Below are positions 49,942 to 62,639 of a stretch of DNA of 64,000 nt, piece after piece. The stretch is taken from the NCBI GenBank assembly GCA_031213475.1, contig JARUPZ010000010.1, forward strand, positions 12,261,917 to 12,325,916, read 5' to 3'. Numbering within the stretch: position 1 is the first letter of the stretch; every line of letters starts with the position of its first letter. Under the pieces are notes generated by a model that was not told the origin of the DNA, made no database searches, and saw only the letters and a program-made list of their open reading frames with translations. The DNA comes from Nereocystis luetkeana (lineage: Eukaryota; Sar; Phaeophyceae; Laminariales; Laminariaceae). The position numbers were made by a program, and so were the translations under genes.

Positions 49942-50592
49942 CTGAGGAAAGCAAGAGTGAATGAACATAACGTCAAAACGCTTTTTTCCTGTCCAAATAA
50001 TACCACTATATGAGAGTATGGTGTAATGTGTACGTATATCATCTGTAGCGGTCGTCGTTATGGAATAGTGATCAGTGGTCGGCCGGCATGGTGTACTGTG
50101 ACACTTACCGTCTATCGTAACCTTTATACCGTAATGGTTATGCCATAGTCGTCCTATTTTTACCGTAAGGGATATACCGTAATGGTTATACCACAGTCGT
50201 CCTATTTAGACCGTGAGCGATATACCGTAAGGGTTACACCATAACCGTTACACTGCAACAGTTACGTTTACCACAACCGTTCAACACGGCTGTTTGTACC
50301 GTTACCGTTGTCGTAACCGGCATTTGAAGTCATATTCATACCCTCACGTGTTCGGTAAGAAGACACCACTAGTGACTAATGACTAATGACTACCTGGTAA
50401 TGACTATTGACTAAGGTATTTTGCTGTAACGCCCGGGACGGAAACGGAATCGACGTCAATGCGTAGTAAACAGTGTCAGCAAACCTTGCTTGATACAACG
50501 GAGACACCGCGGCAAAGTTTCTAAGGGTTAGGGTTAGGGATCAAGTTTGGTGGGAAATCGCGGCAAAGCTAAGTCCGTAATGGAACATGGCG

Positions 50593-50690
50593 TTAACCCT
50601 TTTAGAACCGCACTCCCATATGTGGGGACAAAACACTCTAGTTATAACTAGTTTGCCCCCAAAACGGGACTGGGGTCCTAAAAGGGTTAA
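50593..50690. mobile_element. TTAA-flanked palindromic MITE (piggyBac-like), copy 3
   Basis: 98 bp from TTAA to TTAA. The arms are more diverged than in the other copies (for example CACTCCCATATG in the left arm), so it is probably an older insertion. Confidence 0.82.
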
Positions 50691-52832
50691 TCATTCCTTG
50701 AGCTGTGTACTCGTACCGGTAACGAGTTCGTAACGAGAGATAACACGGTGGAATTTGATCGGTACGTACTCCAAGGCGGAGGTAACAGCGGGAATATAAA
50801 TATATAACCGTGTTACCTGGTATGATGATTATATACCGAGTAGTCCAGAACACTTTCCCACTCTGTCTCGGATATCCTTTGTGTTGTTATATTGGTTTTG
50901 TGCGCTTCTCTTCGATGGTTGCTTCTTGATCGGCATTTTGGTATTATATACATGGTACAGTACAACAGCATAGACTAACAGGCTAGACAAATACTCGGTA
51001 CACCCATAGTGTCACTCCACGTTCTTTTCAAGGGCGATGTGTCTGGTATCAAATGTCTATGTACGATATCTGATATTCACTTTTTTTGCACAATCCTTGC
51101 AGTTATTTTCCGGCCGCGGTTTTTCTCGCTCTCCCGCCTGCGGGGCACACAGATGGCCTGCATGCAGATGGTCTGCGCGTACACTAACGGGGCAACATTG
51201 CGCTCCGGCCGGGCTCCGTGGCGCGTGCGCTTGGCGTTCAAAGTCGCGGGAAGCTGGCTCTTTTCGAGGGACCGCTTTGGGCCAAGAGCCAGAGCCCAGG
51301 AGGGCGATGTAAACACACACACACAAATTCACACGGCAGGTTTTTCCCATAGGGTTAGGGTCTGCTGTGAATTAGAGCTCGCGCACCAGGGGCAGCCAGG
51401 CTACAACAGCAGCCTCGCTTCAAGCTTTTCCCTATGTGGCCGAAAATAACGATTGCTTCTGCGTGTGTCTCCGTGCGTGTGCCATCGGACTCATCACAAA
51501 AGCATATGAGAGGATGCTGGAAACTAAGAACAAAAACATTTCAAGAAGAGCGGTGCATTTTCAGCTTCGTTCGTATACTATCGCCCTTGTTTCGCTCAGC
51601 CTGTCTGCTGTTCGTGTCTCCACTTTATGCCTAACCCCTCCTAACCCCTCCCAACCTCCTAACCTCCAACCTCTAGACTACACTACCATGTGGCAGCCAT
51701 GGCACTATAGCAGCCGCACATAAACGTCTCCCCTTTGTGACAGCAACGGGCGGTGCTTGCCTCGGTGCATGTGGGTGTGCGCATATGTGTGCCATCCTAA
51801 AGAACCCACGCCTCCCCTATGAACTTCACAAGCTCCCGCGCATGCACACAGCCCAGCAACAGCAGCGATACTACCGCAGCGAACCCGACGTGAAGTTATA
51901 CACACGCGGGTAGAAACGCCTGATGGGGTTTCCCCTTGCCAACTTGCGACACCCCCGGAATTCCAAGTCAATCATGCCCCGAAGGGAAACCTTTTACTAC
52001 ATAAGCGGCGTATTGTATGCTTTCGGGCTCTAGATCTAAGTACTTGCCACCTCGGACCCTATTTCCGTGTCTCGGAACAAGAATCAGAACAGGCCAAGTA
52101 TTAAGAAATATAAGAACCTTCTAGACGTTATTATGCAGACCAAGCGGTCCTTATATTTACGACCAAAGGGGTAACCCTAACTCATGTGAAAACAACCAAC
52201 GCTCAGGCATATCACTCACTGGTACATAAAATACAACAGCGGTATACAACAGCAGTATACCAGGCCCCAGGTATGAGTATCATAGGGTAGCACCAGTGCT
52301 GCAGTTGCAAAGGTGTGTTCGATGCGAAGGCTATATTATTTGGGCATCTTACCTATGAAAGCTACTGGCAACCTACCCCGGTATAACCTAACAAACGGTA
52401 TAAAGTGCCTGTATTGCCGCCCCCCAAATACTATCTCATCGGTAATGTTTAATGTTCATACATATTCATACCAGGTAAAACATAAACAGGGAAAGAGACT
52501 CCTACCCGGGTAGTCAGGTAGGCACAGTAGATTTGGCATACACAGCGTCAAATACCTATGAAACCATACCCGTGTTTAGCCCGGTTCCTACCCGGGTATG
52601 ATCGGGTAGAACCTACCTACGGGTGGCCTGGGTTCGAGATACTAGACCCGTGTAGTCGGGTAGCTTGAAAAACTTGAATGGCTGACCCAATACAATACTA
52701 TAATAACTGTGTACGACGTGTACAGTTAGAAGTACCCACTGTAGTACTACTAACCCTAAGTATTACTAACCCTAACTGGTACTACCAATACTACTATTAA
52801 GACTGCAATACTACCAATGCTACTGCTGTACT

Positions 52833-52939
52833 ATTACGGGGGACCATAGTTAATAGGACCTATGGTATACATAAAAAACTATTTATTTCACCATTTCTAC
52901 TAAAAATAATCGGTCCTATTAACTATGCCCCCCCGTAAT
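52833..52939. mobile_element. 107-bp palindromic MITE, copy 3
   Basis: Same termini and length as the copies at 2127 and 39253. The outer 35 or so bases on each side are near-perfect complements. It is intergenic, in a stretch rich in TACTACTAA-type simple sequence. Confidence 0.85.
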
Positions 52940-54884
52940 GGTAATATTAATAGTAGATACTCTTCGTATTGTGCCCAAGTAGTTTTAGCTTAGGGTTAGC
53001 TACAGAACAACGGCGAGACACGGTTACCGCCGTGCCCCGTACCTGAGCATGGGCAGATTATACTTCCACGGCATACCTGATATGCTACATTTATCTGTGA
53101 ATCGTATAGACCAGTATGTCAAGTAGGAGTAATGACAGCTGTGGTGCCGCACCTGTCACTTACTCTAACCCTATACAGCCTACGGTACCTGCCGCCTGGT
53201 ATAGTAATATTAGTGCATACAGTGCGCACGCTGAAATTGATCTATTAATAAGTTAATAAGAGGCGCACTGTCGGAGGCCATCGCTGCAGACTTGCTGTAC
53301 TCGTAGTGTTTTGGTAGTGTTCGAGTATCCTTCGACGAAAAATGTGGTACCAGGTAACGGTGCAATACAACTATTATATAAAGTGAATACATACATAAAT
53401 ATTATCGGTACTCGGGAGTCGAGAGCATACTTCGTACGGTCGTGTGTAGGATGGATTTCCCACCCTATTTTCTCCTAACTTAGGAACCTTAGGATTAGGG
53501 TTAGGTGTGGGAGACACATCACGAAAACGGTGGCTTGGCAGAGGTCTCCACGAGATGTTTCCAATAGACTCTTGCATCGTTCGGCGTATGACATACACAC
53601 TCTCCCTGTTTGCTCGGCGCATGATATACACACTCCCTGTTGTCGAGAAATGAGCTTGGAAGTTCGTCCGAGGGTGTGTATTGCCTCATCACAGGTGTGA
53701 CAGTGTTTTACTCTTGTACCTACTATTGTAGATACACCTTATTGCATTTACCTCAACAAGTAATTTGTCCTAGCCACACTCGATTAAAACGCGTTACTGC
53801 GCTCTCAGAGCTCCCACCCGGAACACGCCTGCCTAACTCCACCTCTATCTAGGAGAACCTTCCGGGCGTCCTCTTTCTACCACGTATCTGCGGAATATTC
53901 CTGCCTTATATCGCTTTCTTCCTTTTTTTCGTTTTTTCGAAAACCACACCCAGCTCAGCTCAGTCGATACTAAATCCAAGACAAGCAATCCCCCACAAAT
54001 TTCATTTTTTTTTTCAAAGAGTCGAGAAGAAGTCAAGAAATAAATCTCAACACTTTTCAAAGAGTCAGAATCGAAAAGCAGTCAAAACTGAGCGAGAAAG
54101 CCCCTCCCATCCTGAATTGAAGATAAAAAACTTATGAACAAAATCATTAAACAAAGGAACTCGTATCTGAATCGAAAGGGTTAGAAACAGAACGAGATGC
54201 GAAGTCCCTGGCACACACTCACCTTAAGATACAATGTGTCACTTCATATTAGTGTTACTTAGTGCCACATTAGTGTTACGGGAAAGGCACAACCCACACG
54301 CGGTTCAGCAGCGCAGAGCAGCGCAGCGCTAGGTTTTTGCGTACGTAACTTATCACACGAAGCACACGAAGTTCTTGTTTCTACGATGCAAAGGCGTGAG
54401 CTGTTGACATTGACTACTGTTTGTCGGCTTCTTTGTTTCACGTGCGTGGAGCCCGGCATGCTTTGTCCTGCGCCACTCAGCTCTTGGCATTTGGGAGTCG
54501 CCCATTCAACCACGTCATAAACAATGCGTGCTTTTTCCTGCACAACTAAACTGTTGACCTTTGCAAGTCTCCCCCTGCACCTGCGCCACAGCATGAGCGA
54601 GCGTCCTGTGTACTTCGCACTTTGTTCTATTTTACTTCCTTGAGCGAGCCCCCCGCGAAGCGGAGCACCTTGTACGATATGCATACGCCCATATGATACG
54701 GTATACAGCAGCAGTACCCGTAGCAGAGTAGGGGCACTTAGTTTACAACAGTACCGACGTATACCTCATATTGGGACTTATAAAAAAACGGTATACCGGG
54801 GGTGTTTGACCCCCTTTTCCGGCATAATAGACGGGAAATCCGTCACACGAAGCACCTTGCATCGGCAGCGCTCACTGGACAAAG

Positions 54885-55230
54885 CACCCCTAGCCCACCG
54901 GGGCGACCGGCTTCACAAGATAGAAGCCGGTATACCCTGGCGTTGGTCTGGAGTTCGAATCCCACATGGGTTGAACTGCTCAGTTGATTTGCGAAAATAA
55001 ACATATATTAAAACGGAAATAACTGCCTCAAAATAGAGCGCATACAATCATAGCGTAGGTAGCAGGTAGGCGCATTCAATGTGATGCCAGTCGACGAGGG
55101 AAGGAAGGACCGGAGTCTTCTCGCGATAGAAGAACATACCAGGTCCATCCCTAAGGCAAAAAGGGTAGTGGGGAGGAGGGAAAGGAAAAAAACATGCTTT
55201 GCCACCCCGGGTGGGTTGGGGGGAAAACAA
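54885..55230 (+). mobile_element. tRNA-derived SINE, copy 3 (diverged)
   Basis: Head with GCCCACCGGGGCGACCGGC and B-box GAGTTCGAATCCCAC (about 54949-54965). The body shares GTCGACGAGGGAAG and TCTTCTCGCGATA with the SINE at 12665-12994. The tRNA-like fold is poor, so it is not a tRNA gene. Confidence 0.65.
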
Positions 55231-58200
55231 AAATCTTCCACGGTTGGTATTCACCGTTATTTGGCGCGAGGCTCACCGTTTTATGGCGTGCAAATTACAG
55301 CTCTTTACGGCCATCAACTCCAATCCCGTCCACTATAAGACTGAACAAGACACGTCCCCAGATCATATGATGGCTGTGATCTGTGATCCGCGAACCGGAT
55401 CCGGTGGCTATACGGCCAAATTAAATATGCCCATGAAGCCACCGACCAACTTCGGCTATCGAATCGTCTTGGTTGTAGCCCTAGAGTGGACGGGAGTGAG
55501 ATTGAAGCTGATGCCTCTAGAGATCTGTCTTTGGCACCCCATTAAACGGTGCACCCCGCGCCATATCACAAAAAAAAAACCGACGTGTGCAATAGGTACC
55601 AGTATCATTTACAGCAGTAGTGGAATATTCATATTATAATGAGGCGCAAGCGCGAGCCCTTTTGTTGTTGTTGGATTTTTCCAAGGAGAAAAAAACTTTT
55701 CATAGTGATCAGTTCGTACGAGCCTATTATAGTGTGCCAAGATTTTAGTTCATCTGTAAGCGTGCGTGTTTGCGTGACTCACAATGCTTTCGGCCACCTT
55801 AGTCCACCGCGCTCAACTCAGCCGGCACCAATGCCAGCCCCGACGGGTTCTGCGCACGCACAAATACTAACGAACCCTTCGGGTGCCGGGGTGGTTTGAA
55901 GTGGTTCGGTTGTAAGTCGTTCAGAGTTGGCCAAGCTAGGTGCGGCGAAGTGCGTTTTTAGAGGGACATGGATGGGCCATGCTTGATAAAAAAGGAACGG
56001 AAGAAATCACAACCTTTTTTTTTCTCTTCATAATCCACAAGAGAGATCTGCAGAAAGATACCTATAACTCTATATCATAGATATGCAGTACCTGGTATGT
56101 GTCTGTCCACAACAACGGCCGTGTCCCCCAAGACATGCTTCCAGTTGACATTGCCAGACCCAGCCTCCTGCTCATGAGGCGACGGAGAAGCAGCCTAAGC
56201 TCAGCTGTAGATATCGTAGATGGGCAGTACATGAAGTGGTGGCAGGTCTAGAGGCGCATGGATGAGCCACGTTTAGAAGAAAACGGAACGTGAAACACAC
56301 ACTTTGAAAAAAAAAAAAATCATAACGAGAGGAGAGCTCTGCCGACCGCTACCCACAACTCCTTAGGCGGAGTGTGTCCATCCATAGAAACGTTTGGGCC
56401 ATGTCCCGTAGACATGCTGCAAGGTGATACAGTAGTATCAGACTCACCCTTCTACTAATAAGGGGGTGGATAACTTTGCTATGGATATGGACAACAGTAG
56501 CAAATGTCGTGGTCGCACGTCTGCTGCTGCTGACGATATGTTTTCACGTCAAAAATAGCCATATCTGGTACACAACAAAGGTAGGGTACGTAGATGTTCA
56601 TTTGTTTTCGCTCGACACAATCCGTGGTCACCCGCAGCATGATGGATCGCAGATTTGACAACAGCATGCCTTGGGGTCGCGCCTCATTACCACCACTCAC
56701 TAAGTATGATGAGCGAGAGATAACTACGGGCGTGTCCAGACACAACCGGGGATCAAATAGAAACCGAAAATCGCATTGAAACTAAGCAACGCACTGATTG
56801 GTCCATGGCCAAAACTTGTCCCCCTTCGTTTATAGGTTCCGAGAAATTAAACGATTTGCAACCCATCGCCCCCCAAAAAAATATGACCGCTTAAAATCGA
56901 AAGCACGAACAACAACAATTAAGCTTGTGCTACTTGTAAGCGCAGCCACGTCAAACTATCACATCAGGACCGCCGTACACAACACTCAACCCACAGCTAG
57001 CACGGTAACACCGCCGCAGAGACCTCCCGAAAACAGCCAGCAGTCGAACCACAAAACCAGCCCCGACCTTCTCGGGTCTCTGTTTCCCGGCATTCGAGCG
57101 AAAGCGAACGCAGTTTAAGGAAACTTCGGGATGATGCCCTCGAGAACGAGATTGGAAGTTCGTTCTCAGCATCCCGGGGCGTCAACGTGGGACGCGCCAC
57201 CACCTCCCTGGGAGGCCCAACGACCTTCCGGGATCGGCTTGTCGTCGCGTTTGCCTGCTCCTGTGGTGGATCTGTGTCACCGAGCGCTAGATTGTCTGCA
57301 TTTGTGCCCAGTTATGACCGGCCTGTACGTTGTGTTCTCCGTTGTTTTTCGCTTGAACTTCTATTTTCACATTTCGATTCTGTTCTGCCACCTCCCCTAC
57401 TGTAGAATACTCTAGAACGCCAAAATATTTCGATTTTCGATTCTGTTTGGACACGCCCTCACATGTATTCCCGTCGATACCTGCAGCATGTCGGAATCCT
57501 CTGATACCCGGTGGGTTTGTGGACATTCATAGCCAGGGGGTGGGGACGCCGGGGGTTAAAGCCAAAGGACTCCCGACATGCTGCAGAAGACCTGACCACA
57601 CTGTGTGCTCAGACTCTGACCCGCGGCAACGCTCGTTGGATGTATGTTGTTACAGTACTGGGACGTGTGTGGTATTGTCTTGTTTGCTTCAAGTGATAAC
57701 AAAAATGTAGAGGTTGACGTTGGCGGCCGTGTATCGATCGGTGTTTCGCACGTCATTAAACGGCGCCCAGTAGCGCCTAGCAGCGGTGGAAACCAATGCT
57801 AGGTTCTACATATAGCTATTGATATAGTTAGTGTAGGTGTACCCTACCGTTGGGGTAATAGCAGGTATCTGGTATCCCAGTACAAGCTTTGGTCAATGAG
57901 CGCTGCCACTGCAAAAGATGCTTTTTGAAAGGAATTTACCGTGTACCGAAAAATAGCGTCAAATACGCCCGATATACCGTTTTCTGGATAACGGCTCTAT
58001 GTATCACAAGCAGTATCATAAATTGACCCCTGCACCCTTTTACGCCTGGTACTCCGTTGCAGAGTTGCACCTTGTCTGACCGAGAACCGGGCACCCGTAG
58101 GCGGGTATCCGGAACCGTCGGAACTGGAACTGTCCCGATCCAACTCATGGAATCGCGGGTATATGTACCACGGGTACCCGTCAATTGTTCTATTAATAGA

Positions 58201-58975
58201 CGGAGTCCCCAAGACTGGGGTATACGTTGACACGTACATACACTGCAGCAGCTGTGCCCCTACTCTCACCTCTAGCCCCAGCAGACTACTTAGGGTTAGA
58301 ATAGAGGATACCCCTACCTGCGTTCGCACAACACGCTAAACACACGATTATACGATACCCTACCAACGTAAGCGGCCCTACTTTACCAGGAGATAGAACA
58401 ATCACCAGAAGCCCCAACCGAAGATGTTAGGAGACGAGACATGTCAAGCAGGGCAAAACGTGCGCTGTTAAGGGTGTAGTGCCGGTTGTCCCACACTAGA
58501 AACTAGTAATTTGGTGTCAGTCAAGAGATGTCAAGGCGAAATCGTTGTCTGTCAAGGGGTGAAAGGGCTGTCTCCTGACTTCTGACACATCTTTGGTCCC
58601 AACCTTTCGATGTTGCTGTTCGTAGAGAGACCGATGTGATTGCGGCAATGAGATCGAACACCATGGTTTCCACGCGTGGTTGACATTGGATGTTTGATGA
58701 GATAATTGGACGGATATCGGTCAGGGTTTTTATGTTTTGGGCTTCTTACAGCGAGGTCTGCCTTGATATTTATAATGTTTTTTTTGTTGTTGTTGTTGCA
58801 GCAGCATGGACGAAGGTTTCCCCTAAGAAGCATTTCTTACTTCCTTCGTTGTTGGGTGTGGGTTTCCGTCGCATGATTTGTTTGATGCAACCAACTGTAT
58901 TCGAAGCATCTTCCTGATGACTTGACGAGCGAATCAAGGGTAGAAGGAAAGTTAATTTCCATGATTGCTTTTATT
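55230..58975. other. Region without a recognised gene
   Basis: Has one open frame of 146 codons (plus 55199-55639) with no known similarity, a diverged direct duplication (55966-56200 and 56256-56430), and an inverted pair CTGCAGCATGTCGG/CCGACATGCTGCAG at 57481 and 57574. Confidence 0.45.
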
Positions 58976-58977
58976 TC

Positions 58978-60120
58978 AACAGGCCAACCGGAAAATAACT
59001 GGGCCCAATGTCTAGCAGACGACCTCAGGGTTTTTCAAGCCACCGAGTGGTCAACGGAAAGCTCCCCTTTGCTCTTCGGAGTAGAGACGGTGTTATGGCC
59101 GAGGGCGGCTAAGAAGAGCAGGAAGTGGTACCGGGGGGTTGTCGAAGCGGCGGACTGTTTCATGACGAGGTGGCACAGGGACGAGGCGCAGAGAAGCCGG
59201 CTGCGCCACGCAGCTGAGGACGCCAAGAGCGGCGACAATTGGAGGAGGGGAGGGGGGGGGGACAGCCGTACTGACACAGCTGTCGACAATTGCAGAACCG
59301 AAATGATAGATCGGGAGGCTAGGTATCGGTTCGACTAGCTCTTACAGTCTACGTAGCAGATTATTGTTTGTTTCTTGTTTTTTTCCATTGGGGAGAGGCG
59401 CGACAGCATCAGTACGGACACTTGGCACCGCCATTAACGAGAGTAGGAAGGAGACGGCAAATGGTGGGCTAGGCTCCCGAATTGATGTTCTAGGTCACAC
59501 GGGCCCTGATGTTACTATCACCGCCTGTAGCACGATCTTCTCTTCCCCTCCCCCCCGTCTCTCTTCCTTCTTGCTTTTTTTTCGTCTCTCTGTTAGTTTC
59601 CCTTCCCCTCCCCGGCGTCCATTTGCCGGTATCTTCCTCTCCTTCGTGTTGCTTCGTCCGTGCAGCAGATACCTGCCCTTCCTGACTACGTATGTTTTCC
59701 GTCTATTAATATTAATAGCAGCATTTCTGCACTCCTTGCGTCATTAGTATTCTGTTTCATTTCATAATTTATTTTGGTTTTATTGTCTTTTTGTTATTTT
59801 TTTATGGTCTTGCTTGTGTTGTGTTCTCGTACCCGACACGCTGGCAAATCACTTGCTTTACACTTGAATTCGCGGTTAGTTTTTATTTTGGTCTTCCTCT
59901 TGCTCACAGTCTGTGACCACAGAATCAGCATCTCTCTAGGACAGGGAATCAGGACGGGCACTGGGTGAACTGATGAAGCTGGGTAGAAAGGATGGTTTAA
60001 CCCCTTTAGAACCGCAGTCCCGTTTTGGGGACAAACTATTCGAAATTTGACTGGTTTGTCCCCAAAACGGGACTGCGGTTCTAAAAGGGTTAATGTGAGG
60101 ACAACACACACACTCCCCAC
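58978..60120 (+). mobile_element. 5'-truncated LINE copy carrying a nested MITE
   Basis: 58978-59338 encodes the C-terminal tail of the same protein family as the LINE at 13.6-17.6 kb: WAQCLADDLRVFQATEWSTE aligns with its WHRCIVEDLREFRATEGSTE, and FGVETVLWPRAAKK with FGVETALWSTAAKK. A 3' UTR follows, with GGTTTAA, the TTAA MITE, then TGTGAGGACAACACACAC. The coding tail is open but clearly diverged from the longer copy. Confidence 0.85.
59997..60093. mobile_element. TTAA-flanked palindromic MITE (piggyBac-like), copy 4, nested in a LINE tail
   Basis: 97 bp inserted in the TTAA of the LINE 3' terminus. Uninterrupted LINE tails read GGTTTAATGTGAA (for example near 1520). Here GGTTTAA is followed by the element, and the tail resumes as TTAATGTGAGG. 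This gives a direct filled-versus-empty comparison for TTAA duplication. Confidence 0.92.
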
Positions 60121-60240
60121 CTCTCTACTCGACCCTACAGAGAACACCCCTGCCTATGTACGAGTACACTTGCTTTCTGCCTTTTTTCTTTAGGCATGAT
60201 TCATCGAGAGCGGCGAAATGACGTCATGCTTTCCCACTTT

Positions 60241-60480
60241 CCGCCTTACCACGCCGCCGCTCAAAAGCTAAAAGGGGAGCAAATTGTGTATGGTAACCCG
60301 GTTAACCGGGTACCTGTGTCCGCCTTACCCGCCGCCGCTTACACGGTCAAAGGGGAGCAGATCGTGTGTGGCAACCCGGGTACCCGGGGTACCCGGGTAC
60401 CCCTGTCTGTCGGGACCCCGGTACCTGGTTCCGGTTCGGCTCACTCCCCCCCCACCGGGTCGGGTACCCGGTTCCAAATT
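60241..60480. repeat. Tandem duplication rich in GGTACC/ACCCGGGT palindromes
   Basis: Two units of about 80 bp (from about 60241 and about 60321) share CCGCCTTACC, CGCCGCCGCT, AAAGGGGAGCA and GGTAACCCGG-like segments. The second expands into nested ACCCGGGTACCC words that can self-pair strongly. Confidence 0.7.
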
Positions 60481-61171
60481 TCGAGGCCGGGGTGCAACTC
60501 TACCCCATTGCGAGCGAACGGCTAAGATCACGAGTATGTACATGCCAGGGTATCGTACTCGTTACTCGTGCCGACTTTACGTCGGCGGTCGGCGGCTGAT
60601 GTTACAGCAGTACCAGGTATATATCAATATCATGCTGACCTTCTGAAAATACGTCAGGTACAAGGTATATGCGAAGTAAGTATGTATGTGGGTATACGAA
60701 GTCGTCCATACAGTAGGTACATGTGGTGCCCATCGAATTATTAATATCCACCCTACGGGTAACACACAATCGTGTGATAAGTAAAGCGTATGATGGAGTA
60801 CAGAGCATACCTGGTAACGTTTAGAGATGTGACACAAGGGCCGGCGTGAAACAATCTTAGTGGTGCTCTAGTCCGTGTGTATCGCCTCGCTACAGCAGTA
60901 CCTGCGTCTTTATAGAGCTGTATAATTTGACTTGACCACCAGTATTGACTACTCGCACGAGCGAGTGAAAAGAAGACGCCAAACACCAACCCAACTGCTG
61001 CTGTGCATGTCTGATGAAAAAAAACGCGGCAAAAACTGGTCCAAGCACGAACGCTACATCCCAATGCTACGGCGCCAACACCCCGGGCACGAAACAGACC
61101 ACGGGGGATACACCAGTACAGCCGTGACATCCCCATGTCTGGTCTCCAACACCCTTAGTGTCCCGCCTCAC

Positions 61172-61369
61172 CTGCACCATGCTCTCCCGGATGACCTTAG
61201 TCTCGTGCTCAGAGAGGTCTTTCTTCTCGAGTATTTCAGCGAGATCTACTGCCGTGCTCACCCCCCCCGCCTGATAATCGCGTGCCTTAAGCGCCACCTG
61301 ACCCAGATTTCCGTCGCTGGATCGCCTCCGACTGCTTCGCATCCCCACTTGCTTCCTCCGCGTGCTCCA
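61172..61369 (-). CDS. Candidate internal exon, unknown protein
   Basis: 198 bases, 66 open codons, bounded by an AG at its 5' side (CGCTAG) and a good donor (CAG then GTGAGG) at its 3' side. The sequence is hydrophilic and helix-prone: a basic start (STRRKQVGMRSSRRRSS), then VALKARDYQAGG and DLAEILEKKDLSEHETKVIR. I recognise no family. It ends in phase 0, the same phase as the start of bactofilin exon 1 about 11 kb downstream on this strand, but nothing else links them. It could also belong to a separate gene whose other exons I cannot identify. Confidence 0.35.
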
Positions 61370-62600
61370 CTAGCGGTGTACTCGACCAATTTTTAATGCC
61401 TTCGCCTTGCTTTGAGAGTCGAGGGAGGGGGGGCGCTGGGCAAGGCCAACACATACTGTGGAACTCCCGTTTGTTTTTGAAAACCACCCCATGTGCGGGC
61501 ATATGCGAGCTCGCATAGGCGGTTTTCTGTCTTGGCATATGTGCTCGGCCGCTCAACGAGGGGTCATACTGCAGCCAGAATCTACGCAGTGACTAATACA
61601 CTTTCCAGGGAAGGGAGCCTTAGACAAGCGGCTGCTGGTGCCGGGCCACATCAACGTTTTTTAAGGAAGGTTCTTGTTGGTGATTTTGTGCGCCGCCCTG
61701 ATTACAGCCAGCAGACCTGGTACACGAGAACACCATTCTGTTCTCATAAATGCTCCGCGAGCAACAGGTGAAGACGAGCATTTAAAAGTGAGCTGCTGGC
61801 TAGGACGTGCGCTGGTAGGTCGGGAGGAAAGAGGGGCACCGTGTCTAGCATACTCCGCCATGAAGGTAGGGAAGAGCCCTTGTTCATGGTCGGGAGGACG
61901 CCAGCCACCCGCACACATCGCCGGTGGACGTGTTCGGAGGTCATGCCTCTTCATTGGGTGAGTGGTTCTTGTTCTGCACGTTGAAGTCTTGCGTCTTGAG
62001 ACTGGAGTCTTGATTCTGGGGCTTCATGATGAAAGAAGCAACCGTCAACGCAAAGTAGACTACCTGGTACAGAGTAACTGAAGGGTTTTCAGCCAGCTCG
62101 CCGGAGTACTCACCAGCAGCAGTACGGTACACCCGAAGCTAAAACTGGCTGTTGTCTGTGCCTCCAACGTGAACTGAAATATGTCCCTCAAAGGGTCCAC
62201 GGCTGTCCGCCATCCACCACCACCATCCACCAACGCACACAAGTTGACCGCAGTTGCGAATATCCTGCTGCGTGAGTTCCTTCTTGCAACACAACAGTAC
62301 ACTGGCACCCGAGCGTCCCCTGGTTCTCGGGTTTCCGGTAACTCTAATGTCTAGATGTTTTATCGGAACATTAAAAAGAAACATCGCTGCGTTTAGATCT
62401 TCGGGTGCTCACCGGAGAGCGACGGTGACTCGAAAGCGGTTCATCACACCAGTTTGTCTTTCTCTCGAGATTGATCTCCCGCCCGTTCTCAACAGAGGCC
62501 TAACCCTCGCGACTTAGAGGCGCTCCAGTGGTCGAAATTGGTCGAAATTTGGGGTGCACGAAATGGTACGGCAAACCCCCAAACTGAACGTTTGCACCTG
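61370..62600. other. Region without a recognised gene
   Basis: Only short frames are seen. Other exons of the candidate at 61172 may lie here, but I could not connect any by phase and similarity. Confidence 0.4.
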
Positions 62601-62639
62601 TGTCACTTCACTTCACTTGCGGATAGCTACCCGGTACAC

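Larger units (their letters stand above)
49942..54880. other. Region upstream of bactofilin gene, no gene recognised
   Basis: Contains a degenerate tandem of TATACCGTAATGGTTA units at 50100-50290, one TTAA MITE, one 107-bp MITE, CCCGGGTA-rich inverted words at 52495-52660, and CCCTAA tracts at about 50525, 51352, 52750 and 53490. Two diverged tandem units of about 80 bp lie at 54445-54575. Open frames show no recognisable domain. Confidence 0.45.

Noticed and set aside
54885-54975. Possible tRNA gene with B-box GAGTTCGAATCCCAC
   Set aside because: T-arm pairing is poor and the downstream body matches the SINE family.
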